A program made the translations under genes and the position numbers. A stretch of 64,000 bases of DNA from contig JAPNXP010000010.1 of assembly GCA_028753945.1 (NCBI GenBank), positions 4,467,042-4,531,041 on the forward strand, written 5' to 3'. The stretch is from Hexactinellida sp. DTS-2022. Taxonomy: Eukaryota; Porifera; Hexactinellida. Below are positions 11,309 to 22,046 of the stretch, one piece after another (within the stretch, counting starts at the first letter, position 1; each line of letters opens with the position of its first letter). A model generated the notes under the pieces. It was not told where the DNA came from. It searched no databases and worked only from the letters and a program-made list of their open reading frames with translations.

Positions 11309-12119
11309 TCGTTTGGTTTTAAAATACCATCCTAGTTTCCTTGTTCCTTCACTGGCGATAAAGCGAGAGATGATGGAGCGAAGATGTAGTTGGCTGTTTT
11401 CACTCCCACTAATTAATTTAGATTTGCATCGAAATAGACAATGACCATCTCCTTCGATATGTTCCGCTTCCCAAGGTTCAAAACGCTAAGTAACTTTCCA
11501 ACGCTATTAAATGGTTGTCTACAAACTGATTCAAATGTACCACGAAATACAGTACTTTGTGTGTGTATCTAGCATGTTGGGTATCTGTATAGCTGGGGTA
11601 GAGATCTGTTGTCCGTCCGAGTATAATCTCCATAATATCTATCTTCTACAATAAATGGGTAAAATGATAATTTGTAGTTATCGTATGAGTCATTGTTAAC
11701 TTACAACTTCCTCTTCTTTTCCACCATCCAAATACTCGAATAACATCGTGTTGGGAGTGTAATGTGCGCTTTGTATAACAAGTAGTGCAGATCTTCATGT
11801 AGAGGAGTCATGAAGGTCTGCCCACGTATATTCTGCATTAGGATTTCCTTGACAACATTGTAAGAATATTATTACTGGATGTTACAATTATTCGGATTGA
11901 CGTCAAATGAATTGAAGGTGTAAAGCTAAATAACAATGAGTGTCAATAAAGATTCCACTCAATGAATTAGATTGTAGATGTGAGAACGGAACCTTACTTT
12001 TAAGTTATTAAGGTGTTGAAATATAGATTCCGTAGAAATCCAAAAAGATTCTGGTCATCTAAAAATGGAATATTTACTATTAACACTATTTTATCTTTTA
12101 AATACCAACTCAATCGCAA
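11309..12119. other. No supported gene
   Basis: Interior of the Ginger-like element between the OTU-like and integrase remnants. Frames are short and broken on both strands, and I could not extend either remnant through here. Confidence 0.35.
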
Positions 12120-13343
12120 TTAATTTACCTGTGAGGTGTTGATTCCTGTATAGAGGCTTACTTTCTTCTTAGTATTCTTGGTACTAGAGGATCTTTCGAA
12201 GTAGGGTCTTGTGATATGGATTGGAATGTTTTTGTCCTTCTTCGATCCTAAGTCTGTTTGAGAAATTGTAACATGGCTTCCTGTTACTTTCGACACCGTG
12301 TAAAGCCCGAAATGTTTCGTTTGCTTCTTTGTTTTGGGCATGTGTTTTAGTTTGGGCATGTTGGTATAGATGATTTTATCATCCTTCTTTAGAGGTGCAC
12401 TAATTAGTAATTACAGAGAGAATAATTATGAAAATAATTATAATCGAAAGAATTAATCGAACATTAGTAACAAGATAGACTGTGTGTTATGTATGAATTA
12501 AATACCGTCATCAGTTCAACTAACCGACTAGTGTTAACTTTCTTATCATATTGTATCTTCTGCTTGAGTTGTTCAAAATTGATGCAGTCCATAGCTGATT
12601 GCTGTGTAGAAGTTCGAGATTCATCGATGTTGCTAACTGCTTCGAGGGGATTATCAGGAGGTGGAAAAATATGTCGTTTATACCTTCGATATCATCTAGT
12701 GGACCTGTGACTTCAGATAAAATCGATTCTTCCAAATCAAAAATAGCCCATTGAATAATAAAAATAATAATGTTCAAATGAAACTAGATAGGTAGGAAAT
12801 TTTTATAAAGTATGAACAAAATACAGAAGTGGTCCGGCCAAAGATTGACTATCCTTTATAATTTTGTCACTGTAAATGGCAAGTGGTCCAGCCATGACCG
12901 AACCACGTGCTACCTAGGAAAGTACACCGAATAATTAAACTGACATATTCTTTAACGTCTTGGGAAACGCCTGCCCATGTGTATCTTTGCTGAACTGAAT
13001 TTAGGGTCGTATTTATTCCGGGATGACCGACTTCGTCATGGAACTTCTCATAGATGCTGTCCAACTCAGACTGCAATGGAACTTCTAAATCTGTCTCTGT
13101 CCTTCCACTTTTACTCTCTAAAGGGAGAATTCAATTAAACCATGGGATATTTAAAAATGGTCTAGGGGACTAGGGGAATAAGGAAGTCAATATTACCTTG
13201 AAAAGTCTGTTGGTATCTCCAATAAAATAGGAGGGCAATCTTCTTTTGTAGTTCCATTTTGTCTGACGTGAAGCTTGAGATGCCTCAGGATATTTTTCTT
13301 CGCGAATAAAGTGAATGATTTCGTCATATTCATTTGGATTCAT
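12120..13343 (-). pseudogene. Integrase-type transposase of the Ginger-like element, core deleted
   Basis: The start MNPNEYDEIIHFIREEKYPE (13343 downward) resembles the N-terminus of gypsy/Ginger-like integrases. NRLFK ends at a donor (GT at 13196-13195) and resumes near 13117 after an acceptor CCCTTTAG, a 79-bp intron. The zinc-binding segment KFHDEVGHPGINTTL..RYTWAG..QDVKEYV follows, then the frame breaks near 12900. The DDE core is not detectable. C-terminal pieces survive: NNSSRRYNMIRK (12520-12600) and HFGLYTVSKVTGSHVTI with IPIHITRPYFER (12120-12359). It normally cuts and joins transposon ends in the nucleus; this copy cannot. Confidence 0.7.
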
Positions 13344-13996
13344 TTCAAAATAAGAAAGGATTTGATTGTTTGTTTGTTGTAAATGAAGTTTCTTATATAG
13401 TTAATTAATTTGATAATAGTATAAGGTTTATCTATATTATGATCTCAAAATCATAGTATATTCTTAAATTCATAATAAAAAGTAAAAATAAGCCAAAAAT
13501 TCCTTTATAGCGTCTCAAAATATCACTGTAATTTCTATTAGCACATCCATGGTTTGCTAATAGAATGTCTCAAAATATCACTGTATAATTTCTAATAGCA
13601 CATCCATGGTTGCTAATAGAATGTCTCAAAATCTCACGCGTCTCATTCTTGAATTAAATTCATAATAAAAAGTAAAAATAAGCTAAAAATTCCTTTTATA
13701 GCGTCTCAAAATATCACTGTGTAATTTCTATTAGCACATCCATAGTTTGCTAATAGAATGTCTCAGAATCTCACGCGTCTCAAAATATCATGCAACAGGC
13801 CTAACAGTTAACTACGAGTTTGGTACCATGGATGCGGTCGAAGATGGGGAATTTAGGTAACCACAATATTCAGTCATGATTTAATTATTTACAATAAACC
13901 ATAATATTTGAATATGAGTTGCATTATATGATACCCAACATGAAATTTTCTTTATTTGTTTCTTATACTAATTTTCTAATCACTTTTCAACATACC

Positions 13997-14174
13997 CAGG
14001 CTTTCATCCAGGCAAAATTTCTGCGCGCCAAGATTTAGTTCGAGCTCGCTCTCACGCGCCTAAAATACTCAATTTGCATTACATCTATGGGAGCATCTCT
14101 CGATTTTCCCGCGCCGCTTTCCTTTCAAAATCACGCGCCTAGTGGCGCGTTGCGCACGCCTGAATGAAGCCCTG
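13997..14174. mobile_element. Possible MITE with imperfect CAGG ends and GCGCG repeats
   Basis: The left end CAGGCTTTCATCCAGGC and right complement GCCTGAATGAAGCCCTG pair imperfectly around a GC-rich, GCGCGCC-containing interior in an A+T-rich setting. No convincing duplication flanks it. It lies in the 5' leader of the P element 1 gene. Confidence 0.45.
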
Positions 14175-14240
14175 CCCACTCCCATACTAATTATTTAATA
14201 TTCCTTTTGTTATAGTATATTAGCTACTACATCAATCAGA

Positions 14241-15905
14241 ATGCTAAATACATGCTCTGCTCCCGGTTGTAAGAGTAACTATAATCCAGAAGATCGTATT
14301 CCTGTATTCAGAATGCCTCAACAGCAGGATGAACTAGAGAGTCTTGGATTCGTGCTCTGCATAGGGAAGATGTAGATAATCTGAAAACTGTTTTTATGCG
14401 TGAAACATTTTAGAGAAGAGTATATTGAGTACTCCCACAAAGTTCCTAACGGAGATGGGACTTACCACGAGCTTCCGCACAAAAATCCCAAGTTAAAAGA
14501 TTGGACAGTACCAGTTGTATTTGATACACGGTTTTCAGGATTTGAAAGTGAAGTTAACTTTTATTTCTTTACCTAATTGGTCATTATGGTTTCCGAATGA
14601 ACAGAGTCTAATTTCTATGCGTCCTCACTTGCTGAATTCAAATATTTTGGTCGATGTTTACTTTATAGTTGAATCCGATTTGTCTATAAAAGCATTTTAT
14701 AACGGTGATGTTATCCCTCTCTCTACATGCTCTATAAGTGATACTCGACTGCTTGAGTCAATTTTAAGTGAAAATTAGGAATTTTCTCACCAGGCTAGCT
14801 CCTCTAATACCGAATGTACATACGCTACCCTTATTTCTATGGAAATGGAACATATACAACAAGCAATTGAAAAAGTTCCTACTTCTGCTGAATTTTTCGA
14901 TTGTTCAGAGCTTTCTGGACTTCAATTCATCTTTGCCAGCTAGAAAATAGCCTCATTCCAAAAACAGGCGCAGATAGAATTTGACCACTCAAATTTTGGC
15001 ACTCAAAACACATCTGAATTCGCCAGCTTGCTACAAGTATCTCCAGAGTTTACCTTGTTTATCTCTTCCACACTTCCATACCTTAGAAAAGCTATATCAC
15101 TCTTTTGGACTTGAAAATGAATTCTTCTCTTTTCTTAAACAAGCGACTAAATATATTTCTACAAAAGCCTGTCATTATCCAAATGGATGAAATACACATC
15201 AAATCGGACATATCTTACAAAGTAGGAAAACTATTTGGTTATAATCTAAATCTTGATGATCCAACCAAAACTGTATTTGCTATAATGGTATCGTCTTCAT
15301 AAAAATGGTCCTATATTGTCCGTTTATTGCCATGCGCATCTATTTCTGCTGAAAAGATATCTTCTGTTATACAATCTTGTATTGAAGATATTGAACTTTG
15401 TGGATTACTGGTTCAGGTAATTCCAACTGATAACTATCCTCCAAATGTGAACTCTTCAAATTGTTTTCCCCTGTTGGTAAGCTAGAGACTCGAGTACCTC
15501 ATCCTTATGATATCAACAGGCCACTTTTTCTTACGTTTTATTTTGTCCACATTCTAAAACGATTCGAAATAATTGGCTCAATCAAATATCACAGCAAAAC
15601 TTTCGCTTATTCTGATTTAGACAATTTTCACACAGATTACTGTTCCTTTCCTTTGAGATTATGTTCAGCTTCTTTTCGGGATGTCAGAGTCCTTTACAAT
15701 TCAGGGAAACCAAACTTGCCCAACGCATAACTTTGAAATCTTGTTACCCTTCTATTCTAGAGCGCCAAAATGTCAAACTTGTCTTAAAAGTTATTCATGA
15801 ATCAACAGTAGCTGCTTTAGCTGTTCAAAATGACCTACGTTGTCTAGAATTACAAACTGATACGTCGGATATACAATGCAAATTTTGCAAATACGAAGCA
15901 TATGT
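14241..15905 (+). pseudogene. P element 1 THAP-transposase gene, frameshifted and truncated
   Basis: It starts MLNTCSAPGCKSNYNPEDRI, the N-terminal C-x4-C half of a THAP zinc finger, with VKHF for the C-x2-H half (the cysteine appears replaced by Val or lost at a frameshift). PNGDGTYHELP follows, as in P element 2. Downstream come LWFPNEQSLISMRPH, the helical region LYHSFGLENEFF, and catalytic-domain motifs QMDEIHIKSDISYK and PTDNYPPN carrying two of the RNase H-fold aspartates. It ends in LERQNVKLVLKVIHES..AALA. Many frameshifts and stops are present. The C-terminal third, including EHHFGLYR, is missing. Confidence 0.85.
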
Positions 15906-16119
15906 AGTTTATTTAAAAATAAAATTACAAAACTTGACTCTTATGATTCGGTAGCATGTGTAGCCGTATATATATATAGTAGACCATGGCGCGCGTTATT
16001 AAGTAACTAGCGCGCTTCGCTTGCCAGGTCGCTTCGCGACAAAACACAACCACACGCCAACCGCTTCGCTAATGGTGTGGGTTTGCATACTTCTAATATT
16101 GTTTATAAAGCGTAAATAG

Positions 16120-16491
16120 TAGGGCTGAAACGAATATTCGAAATGTAACGAACGAACCTTTTTCTAAACGAACGAATATTCGAATATTCGTTCGTTTGGA
16201 TGACTAAGCATTAAATCAATTTCTAGAGACAAAATACATTGGAATAAGGTATTTGATAATGTTAGAATGGTATAATAATAGTTACAAAGTGTATTATACA
16301 CAAGATAACTTATAATCAGCTAGTTTAAGTGGGAATTTATATTTACGATATCTCTAAGCTATACAAAAGTCTTGTTGTTGTCCAAAATTAGTCAACGAAT
16401 ATCCATTTCAATCTAATATTCATCCAAACGAATATTCGTTCAATCAATTCGAACGAATATTCGAATATTCGGTATATTCGTTTAAGCCCTA
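16120..16491. mobile_element. hAT MITE, 372 bp, AATATTCG-rich
   Basis: An exact 8-bp duplication GTAAATAG flanks it (16112-16119 and 16492-16499). Ends are TAGGGCTGAAACGAATATTCG-like and complementary. The interior repeats CGAATATTCG. A degraded second copy in the opposite direction lies at 41835-42163. It is non-coding. Confidence 0.92.
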
Positions 16492-16542
16492 GTAAATAGG
16501 CATAAATAGTCATGTTTGACAATGTGAAATTTTTGATTACGT

Positions 16543-16926
16543 TGTTTTGACAAAAACTGTCCGGTCGGACAGTTTTTGTCAAACACTAAATACAATCCTA
16601 ATTCCTGAATATCCGGATTTTTCGATTATCCGGGAACCCTTGGTTGATATAATACAATGTGTTTATCCTAATTATCCCAACTTGTTTTGAGTGATCCCAA
16701 AGAGTTCGGATGATCAAGGTTATACTGTATTAGATTATTAGATGAGTTAAAACAAAGTTACATTCTCACTTGGCATTTTATAGTATGCGTATTTACTGTA
16801 TTATCACAGATTCTCTTTCTTACGTAATATGCTGAAAAAAAATGAGTTTTTGTAGCCAAACTTTTTTCTAAATGTGACAAAAACTGTCCGGGCGGACAGT
16901 TTTGTAGCCGGACAGTTTTTGTCAAA
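16543..16926. mobile_element. ACGT-targeting palindromic GTCCGG element, copy 2
   Basis: It is flanked by ACGT on both sides (16539-16542 and 16927-16930). It begins TGTTTTGACAAAAACTGTCC, and the right end has lost its last three bases. The interior matches copy 1 in inverted order. It interrupts Helitron copy C at a different ACGT from the one used in copy A. Confidence 0.8.
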
Positions 16927-17585
16927 ACGTCATAATGCCATAATGAGTAAGCATATGGACAATCTGGTGAGACCAACGTGTCCGCATCATTAATGTGCAT
17001 ACACTTTTTAAGTTTTCAGATTTGTATCTCATAGAGGGCGGGAATATGTGCGATTAATGAATTTTCTGGGTTCTCAAAATGTGACAATGACGTCATAACT
17101 TGGCTAGGTATGAGAAATTTCGGTTGGAAACCTCAACTTGTTGTCGGTGCCAAAAGTTACCCCTATATGCCAAAAATCATGTTTGGAAACCTTCCAGTTT
17201 CTTCAATCAACTCTGAATATGCAAACAAATATATACATTTATATTATACACATTTACGGTCGACTTCGCTTAATAGAGCCACCTCGGGACCAGTGGCCTC
17301 ATTCACTGTCATTTCTTAAGCTTAATTTAAACTTCGTCCAAACTTCGTTCAAACTTAGTTTTTTTTATCTAAGTTTTCTAAAATTCCCTAAACTTAGCCC
17401 AAACTTAGTTTCTACTTAGCTTAAACTTAAACTAAGCAAAACTAATTCTGTGCCTAAACTTAACACAAGCCCACTTTTTGCTAAACTTAACTCAATCTTG
17501 TGTGGTGTACATCCACAAACTATATAAATATATTTCCTTGCGATCTACAAGCAAATTTACTTGACCTACATATATATTACCATAA

Positions 17586-18050
17586 ATGGCAGTTATTCTA
17601 TTTCTACTTGATTTCGATTCTTCTCGGAGTTTATCACGGCAGAGAGTATTTCGAGATAAGTTAAATCCTTTAGATATGTATAATGAAATCGACTTTATTT
17701 CACGATACAGAGTTACAAGGGATATTTTCATTCAACTCGAAGAGAAAGTTTGCGTTCCTGCATCGGTCAACAGTTCGATCCCATGCTATTCCTACTGCCA
17801 CTCAATTAGCTGTCTCGTTATAGTTATTAGCTACTGGTTCTTTCCAATTTCTGGTTGCTTTATCACATGGAAAATCTCAACCGTCAGTTTTCATATGTAT
17901 TCGCACAGTTTCGGATGCATTATGCTCCTATGCAAATAATTCATAGTCTTCCAAACGAATCTGAGCAATTGATTAATTTCTGAAAGATACTGCTTCCCCA
18001 AAGTTGTAGGTTGTATCGATGGTACATATGTCGATTCCTCCTGGAACTCC
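17586..18050 (+). pseudogene. Harbinger transposase, N-terminal part, frameshifted
   Basis: The opening frame contains VFRDKLNPLDMYNEIDFISR and YRVTRDIFIQLEEKV, the conserved N-terminal region of PIF/Harbinger nucleases. After a frameshift near 17765 the protein continues as RSHAIPTATQLAVSL, ATGSFQFLVALSHGKSQPSV, IRTVSDALCSYANN and, after another break, KVVGCIDGTYVD. The aspartate of CIDGTYV is the first acidic residue of the DDE triad. The remainder of the catalytic domain is absent, so the enzyme is inactive. Its family excises and reinserts DNA together with a Myb-like partner. Confidence 0.85.
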
Positions 18051-18094
18051 AACAAATAGTTCCTTTACTTTAATACTCTTCTGGTTGGCTTCGA

Positions 18095-18320
18095 GTTCTG
18101 TAAGTTCGGCTCGGGAGAGTTCCCAACAGTTTGCGAGCTGAAGCAATATTGTCACTTATAACTGGCTTAAGCTTTGCCAAAACAATTGACCACTTCTTGG
18201 TGACATCTTCTTTACTCCTCAAACTTCCATGCGCATGTGATAGAGCTTCTGCTATTCTTTCCCAACATTATTTTTCTCTCCATAGGTCAAAGATGAACTT
18301 AATGAACCAAAGAGTTTGGA
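18095..18320 (-). pseudogene. Harbinger Myb/SANT-like DNA-binding protein remnant
   Basis: Minus-strand translation across one frameshift gives CWERIAEALSHAHGSLRSKE followed by DVTKKWSIVLAKLKPVISDN. This matches the W-x-x-I spacing and KKW-x-x-L helix of the Myb/SANT-like proteins encoded by Harbinger elements for nuclear import and end recognition. It converges on the transposase remnant, as in intact elements. Only the DNA-binding half is recognisable. Confidence 0.6.
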
Positions 18321-18904
18321 CTTGTTATTATTAACTAAGTTTACTACATTGAAATCTCATCAGATGAAAAGTTCTTTGAACGAGTTTTAATCGATATTGA
18401 TTTTCATAGAATTAATGATTGATGAAGTTGTAATGGAATGGAATTTTCCAGCAAAGATACCGAGATTTTATATCTTTAAAAATATATGACTTGTTCAGGG
18501 CGGTGGTGACATTTATTTGCTTACATTTAATGCCATTTTGTCAATTATTAGACAATGATTTCCCTCTTGACATTGTTTATCAAAAACTTGCAGAACAGTG
18601 AACAAAGAATTGTTTGAGCATTTTGAGTTAAGTGTACTAGCAACTAGAGTTAACTTTTGCTAAGTTTTCAAAGGAAAACTAAGCAAAAACTTATTTGATC
18701 TCAAAACTAAGCAAAAGTCCAAACTTGGTTTTACTTTGTGATACCGACTTAGTTTAGGCTTAGTTTAAGAAGTTTATTGAATAAGGCCGCAGGTTACTTT
18801 GACCCGATTAACCGAAGAAATCAATTTATCGGTGGCTCTATTAAGCGGAGTCGACTATATATAGAGGTTTGTTTTTTAATAGTATAAGTACTATTAAGTA
18901 GTGT

Positions 18905-19073
18905 GTAATTCACTAGCCACAGGTGAACTCATTATTAATATTATTGCTTTTTCGGAGAGGGAAAGGCTACGAAGCGGCCGTATCGCGTAGTGCTTAACAC
19001 GAACGAACAACAGTCGCTTCGCGACTTTTGTGAGAGTGTGATCCGTAGCGACGCACCGAGACCGAAGGGCTCG
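18905..19073 (+). mobile_element. Helitron family 2, 3' end fragment
   Basis: It contains the family-2 tail: a GCGGCCG stem, AACACGAACGAACAA, a diverged GTCGCTTCGCGAC stem and the terminal GACCGAAGGGCTCG at 19060-19073, followed by T. It lies 17 bp beyond the end of Helitron copy C. It has no 5' end. Confidence 0.7.
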
Positions 19074-19183
19074 TCATACTAATATTTTAAGGAACTTGTT
19101 TAGTTAAATTTCTTTAGTTAATGTAGTTAATGCGTTATATTTTTCCGACGAGGAGTTGAATTTTCTAGGTGTCATTGGTTATA

Positions 19184-19502
19184 CACTCAAACCTCCGTCA
19201 TCCGGACCTCCGATTCCGGGCACCTCCCTCAACCGGGAACCCTTTTGGGATAAAAAGACAAACTAAATATGTATACCTTTAATCAATAATGGACTTTAAT
19301 GACAAAATTATATACCAGATACATCTATTAAATGATCCACAACCCGTTAATAACGTCAATTTTATATTTTGAAAGAATTTAGGAAATAAGTATTGGACAC
19401 TTTGGGATTCCATGTGTACCAGCCATTGTATACATCCGGGTGAATTTCGAGTTACGAGAACCCTCCGAACCACACTGCCCTGATAAGGGAGGTTGGACTA
19501 TG
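19184..19502. mobile_element. pogo-like MITE, diverged ends
   Basis: Left end CACTCAAACCTCCGTCATCC and right end GGGAGGTTGGACTATG are imperfect complements. TA sits at 19182-19183 and 19503-19504. There is no coding sequence. The CCTCCG..CCGG style matches other pogo-type MITEs in the window. Confidence 0.65.
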
Positions 19503-19685
19503 TATTTAACCGCAAAGGTATCAATTGCTTGTTGACTTATGTTGGTTTAAGAAAATGTCCATTATTAGAGTTAGAGTTCCACAGTAACCAATCATAGGGA
19601 TTAATTCAACCTCCTCATCACGAGAGAAACGAAGATACTTTGTCTGGGTTCACGTTCGGTATGATGTAAAAGGACAGGTACCGAA

Positions 19686-19944
19686 TTATCTGTATTTGTT
19701 TCGCGGAATACTGCTATAGTAGGTACCGCCTGTTTGCAAGATTTGAAAATTCCTATTTAGGTCTGCTCCTCGAAAATGTTTCACATAAAAGAAACCATTC
19801 TTTTCATCAGAAATATTATCTCTCTGATTCGCTCGTATCCATATATGCATATGCTTTGAAGGGCTAGTAGGCTGCTTAAATACAGTGAAACAGAACCCCT
19901 GTAAATCTGTAATTGCTTGTACATCATGGCACATAACATTTATC
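19686..19944 (-). CDS. Unrecognised exon-like ORF
   Basis: The minus-strand frame is open from just after a plausible acceptor (ATTATTCCAG) to a stop at 19686. It encodes about 85 residues, including CHDVQAITDLQGFCFTVFKQ, HMHIWIRANQRDN and GFFYVKHFRGADL. Composition is balanced rather than low-complexity, and it does not overlap a mapped repeat. I know no family with this pattern. It might be a terminal exon of a host gene, a retrogene piece, or a transposon exon. Confidence 0.35.
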
Positions 19945-20170
19945 TGGAATAATGAGTTTGCTAAATGCTAATATGCTATATGGAATATGATAGTCAGCTA
20001 CAATAGTTCAGGAAGAATGAAATATATTATCTACATGACAAATTAAGAATAAAAAAACAACACAGAAACTCTATAGAAGTAGAATGGCTTAGTTGCATTC
20101 TTAAGGACTGTATTGAGTATTTCTCATAGCGCTTCGAACTGGAATTGAATTTGATGGAATTCAGTTTCAG

Positions 20171-20616
20171 CAGTGTTTCTCAAAGTGTGCCTTAGATCCC
20201 CCGGGGGGCGCTGTTAGCTTGTTGGGGGAAGTCATGCAACAAGGGGGCGCTGGAGGGAGCTGCGGGGTTTTAGATATTTAAACAAAGATACAACCTCACG
20301 TCACAACAACGATACCATATTCCTAGATATTAATTAACAATACCTAGGTACTAACAAATACTTCAAGGATCAAAGCCATTAACAGGGTAACTACAATTGT
20401 ATTAGTGATTATAACGATTGCCAATTCTTAAAAATGAATGACCATACAAAAAATAAATCACTATCTTGTTCTTTCAAATAAATGTTAACTTTGCAATAGT
20501 CATGATCTCTTTAATTTCAATATAAATGCATACAATTCTAAACTGAATATAATTGATAAACTCGATCGAAAATATGATTAGTAAAAGATGCGTAGATAAT
20601 ATAGGTAGTGCTGATT
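20171..20616 (+). mobile_element. Probable left end of Buster-type hAT 1
   Basis: CAGTGTTTCTCAAAGTGTGCC-type sequence at 20171 is the classic left end of hAT elements of the Charlie/Buster kind. A broken hAT transposase in the same direction resumes after P element 2 (25464 on). The simplest reading is one hAT split by the P element. No right end was found, so this is inferred. Confidence 0.5.
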
Positions 20617-20845
20617 CATAGCCTTCTATACATAAGGCCTAACATCAAAATGTGGATTTTGGACCAGGGATGTGTTAGCCGATATAAACGATAAAATACA
20701 GGCAATAGCAAATTTAGAGAAGATGTATATTTTTAGTCAGTTAAACCTTTCTAAAAGCTTTAGCACCATCATATCACTGATAATATGGTTTCCACCCAAT
20801 AAGCATACTAAAATTGAATACAGCTGATTTAATATTAATATATAA

Positions 20846-21344
20846 CTAGCGCGCTTCGCTTGCTAGGTCGCTTCGCGGCAGAACACAACCACACACCAAC
20901 TGCTTCGCGGTTGGTGTGTGGTTTTATATACTCCTAATATTGATCATAAAGCGTAAATAGGCCTAAATAATCAAATTTAACAATATGAAATTTTAGTGAT
21001 TACGTCATCATGCGATAATGAGTAAGCATATTGGCAATCTGGTGTGACCAACGTGTCCGCATCATTAATGTACATGTTCTATTAAATTTTTAGATTTTTA
21101 TCTCTTAAAGGGCGCGAATTATGTGCGATTAAGTGACTTTCCAGGGTTCTCGAAATGTGACAATGACGTCATAACTTGTCGAGGTGTGAGAAATTTTGAG
21201 TGGAAACCTCAACTTGTTGGCGGGTGCCAAAAGTTACCCCTATATGCCAAAAATCACATTTGGAAACCGTCCACTTTCTTCAATCAACTCGTAACATGCA
21301 AACAAATATAGCACACACCCAGGCTTGTATTTTAATAGTATAGA
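20846..21344 (-). mobile_element. Helitron family 1, copy D, intact 499 bp
   Basis: Minus-strand TCTATACTATTAAAATAC begins at 21344 and CTAG ends at 20846, with A and T flanks in the correct order. It contains the GGTTGGTGTGTGG hairpin zone and CTTCGCTTGCTAGG tail. It is the cleanest reference copy of the family and non-coding. Confidence 0.92.
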
Positions 21345-21355
21345 TTCAACATATA

Positions 21356-21514
21356 CAGTGGAAGCCGCTTAATCGGGAAATTCGGTTATTACGGACGAGG
21401 CTTTGGAAACCAATTCGTATCAAATAGTATAAAGTATATCGGTTAATCGGGAGAACCGGATAAACGGGACTAAATTCCTACTCCCGAGGCGTCCCGATTA
21501 AGCGGCTTCCACTG
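21356..21514. mobile_element. pogo/Tigger-like MITE, 159 bp
   Basis: The ends CAGTGGAAGCCGCTTAATCG and its complement are near-perfect and flanked by TA at 21354-21355 and 21515-21516. It sits 11 bp from Helitron copy D inside P element 2. Confidence 0.92.
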
Positions 21515-22046
21515 TATTTAATAGTTATAGACATAATTTTACAATTACAGGTCACGAATACATTATAAGAGGCAATATGGTACATTCATCACTCATTAGT
21601 TTCATCAAACATTTCGCAACAGCATCGAACTTCTCATTACTATTTATTATTCTGACGGGAACATCACTAAATCTTTCTGTTACCTAGTGTAAAATGATAA
21701 AATATATTTGTGGTTCCAATTAACAATACACAAAATCAAATCAACTAAGAATACACAAATGAATACGTTTGCTTTAATGGAATTTTTTAAACTTTCGCTT
21801 CTCAGTATTCTTGAAAATCACCATAGAATTGTAATTTTTAACCTTATTCGCTAAGAATCAATTCTCAGCTACGAATACAAGCTTCTGAAGGACATGGGAA
21901 CCATTCACACTACAAGATGAACACTTCTCCCTTATAATTTACAACCATCAACATCTAATAAATTAATAATACATTCATAGATAAGTCAGCAAGAATTTTT
22001 CTGCAATGACCTTTCACAAATATCTCCATTAGATCGCTATCATTTT

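Larger units (their letters stand above)
10124..13797 (-). mobile_element. Ginger-like integrase transposon, 3.7 kb
   Basis: The ends begin TGTTGCATGATATTTTGAGA and finish with the complement, inside a 4-bp duplication GGCC (10120-10123 and 13798-13801). TGTNR termini and 4-bp duplications are what I recall for Ginger DNA transposons. Subterminal regions repeat TTTTGAGACGC and its complement GCGTCTCAAAA many times. The minus strand carries a broken integrase-type gene and an OTU-like remnant, and the catalytic core appears lost. It lies in the 5' end of P element 1, so it is younger than that P element. Confidence 0.75.
10101..15988 (+). mobile_element. P element 1 (THAP-type), interrupted by a Ginger-like transposon
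   Basis: The left end CATAGCCTAC at 10101 and following bases match the ends of P element 2. CATAAGGCC continues across the Ginger-like insertion as TAACA...TTTGG, the same as in P element 2. The right end is read as TAGTAGACCATG at about 15988, a diverged complement. No flanking duplication matches, so one end may be rearranged. Without the insertion it is about 2.2 kb, shorter than P element 2, mainly because the 3' third of the transposase gene is gone. Confidence 0.7.
17294..18789 (+). mobile_element. PIF/Harbinger transposon, 1496 bp
   Basis: A 3-bp duplication CAG (17291-17293 and 18790-18792) flanks ends TGGCCTCATTCA and TGAATAAGGCCG, a 12-bp inverted repeat with two mismatches. Subterminal sequence is rich in AAACTTAG and CTTAGTTT. 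It carries a transposase remnant (+) and a Myb/SANT-like remnant (-), the usual two-gene Harbinger layout. Confidence 0.92.
17257..18857. mobile_element. pogo-like MITE split by a Harbinger transposon
   Basis: The ends CGGTCGACTTCGCTTAATAG and CTATTAAGCGGAGTCGACTA are flanked by TA. The interior flanking the Harbinger (GGGACCAG and AGGTTACTTTGACCC) matches the intact 102-bp relative at 47256-47357, which reads GGTCAAAACAACCTGGTCCC on the plus strand. This shows exactly where the Harbinger entered. Confidence 0.88.
16007..18887 (-). mobile_element. Helitron family 1, copy C, host of four nested insertions
   Basis: The minus-strand 3' end is CTAG (16007-16010) preceded by A. The 5' end AGTATA with TTTAATAG and GGTTTGTTTT lies at about 18887, with one terminal base changed. 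Removing the hAT MITE, the ACGT element, and the pogo MITE with its Harbinger leaves about 510 bp, the size of the intact copy D (499 bp). Confidence 0.88.
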
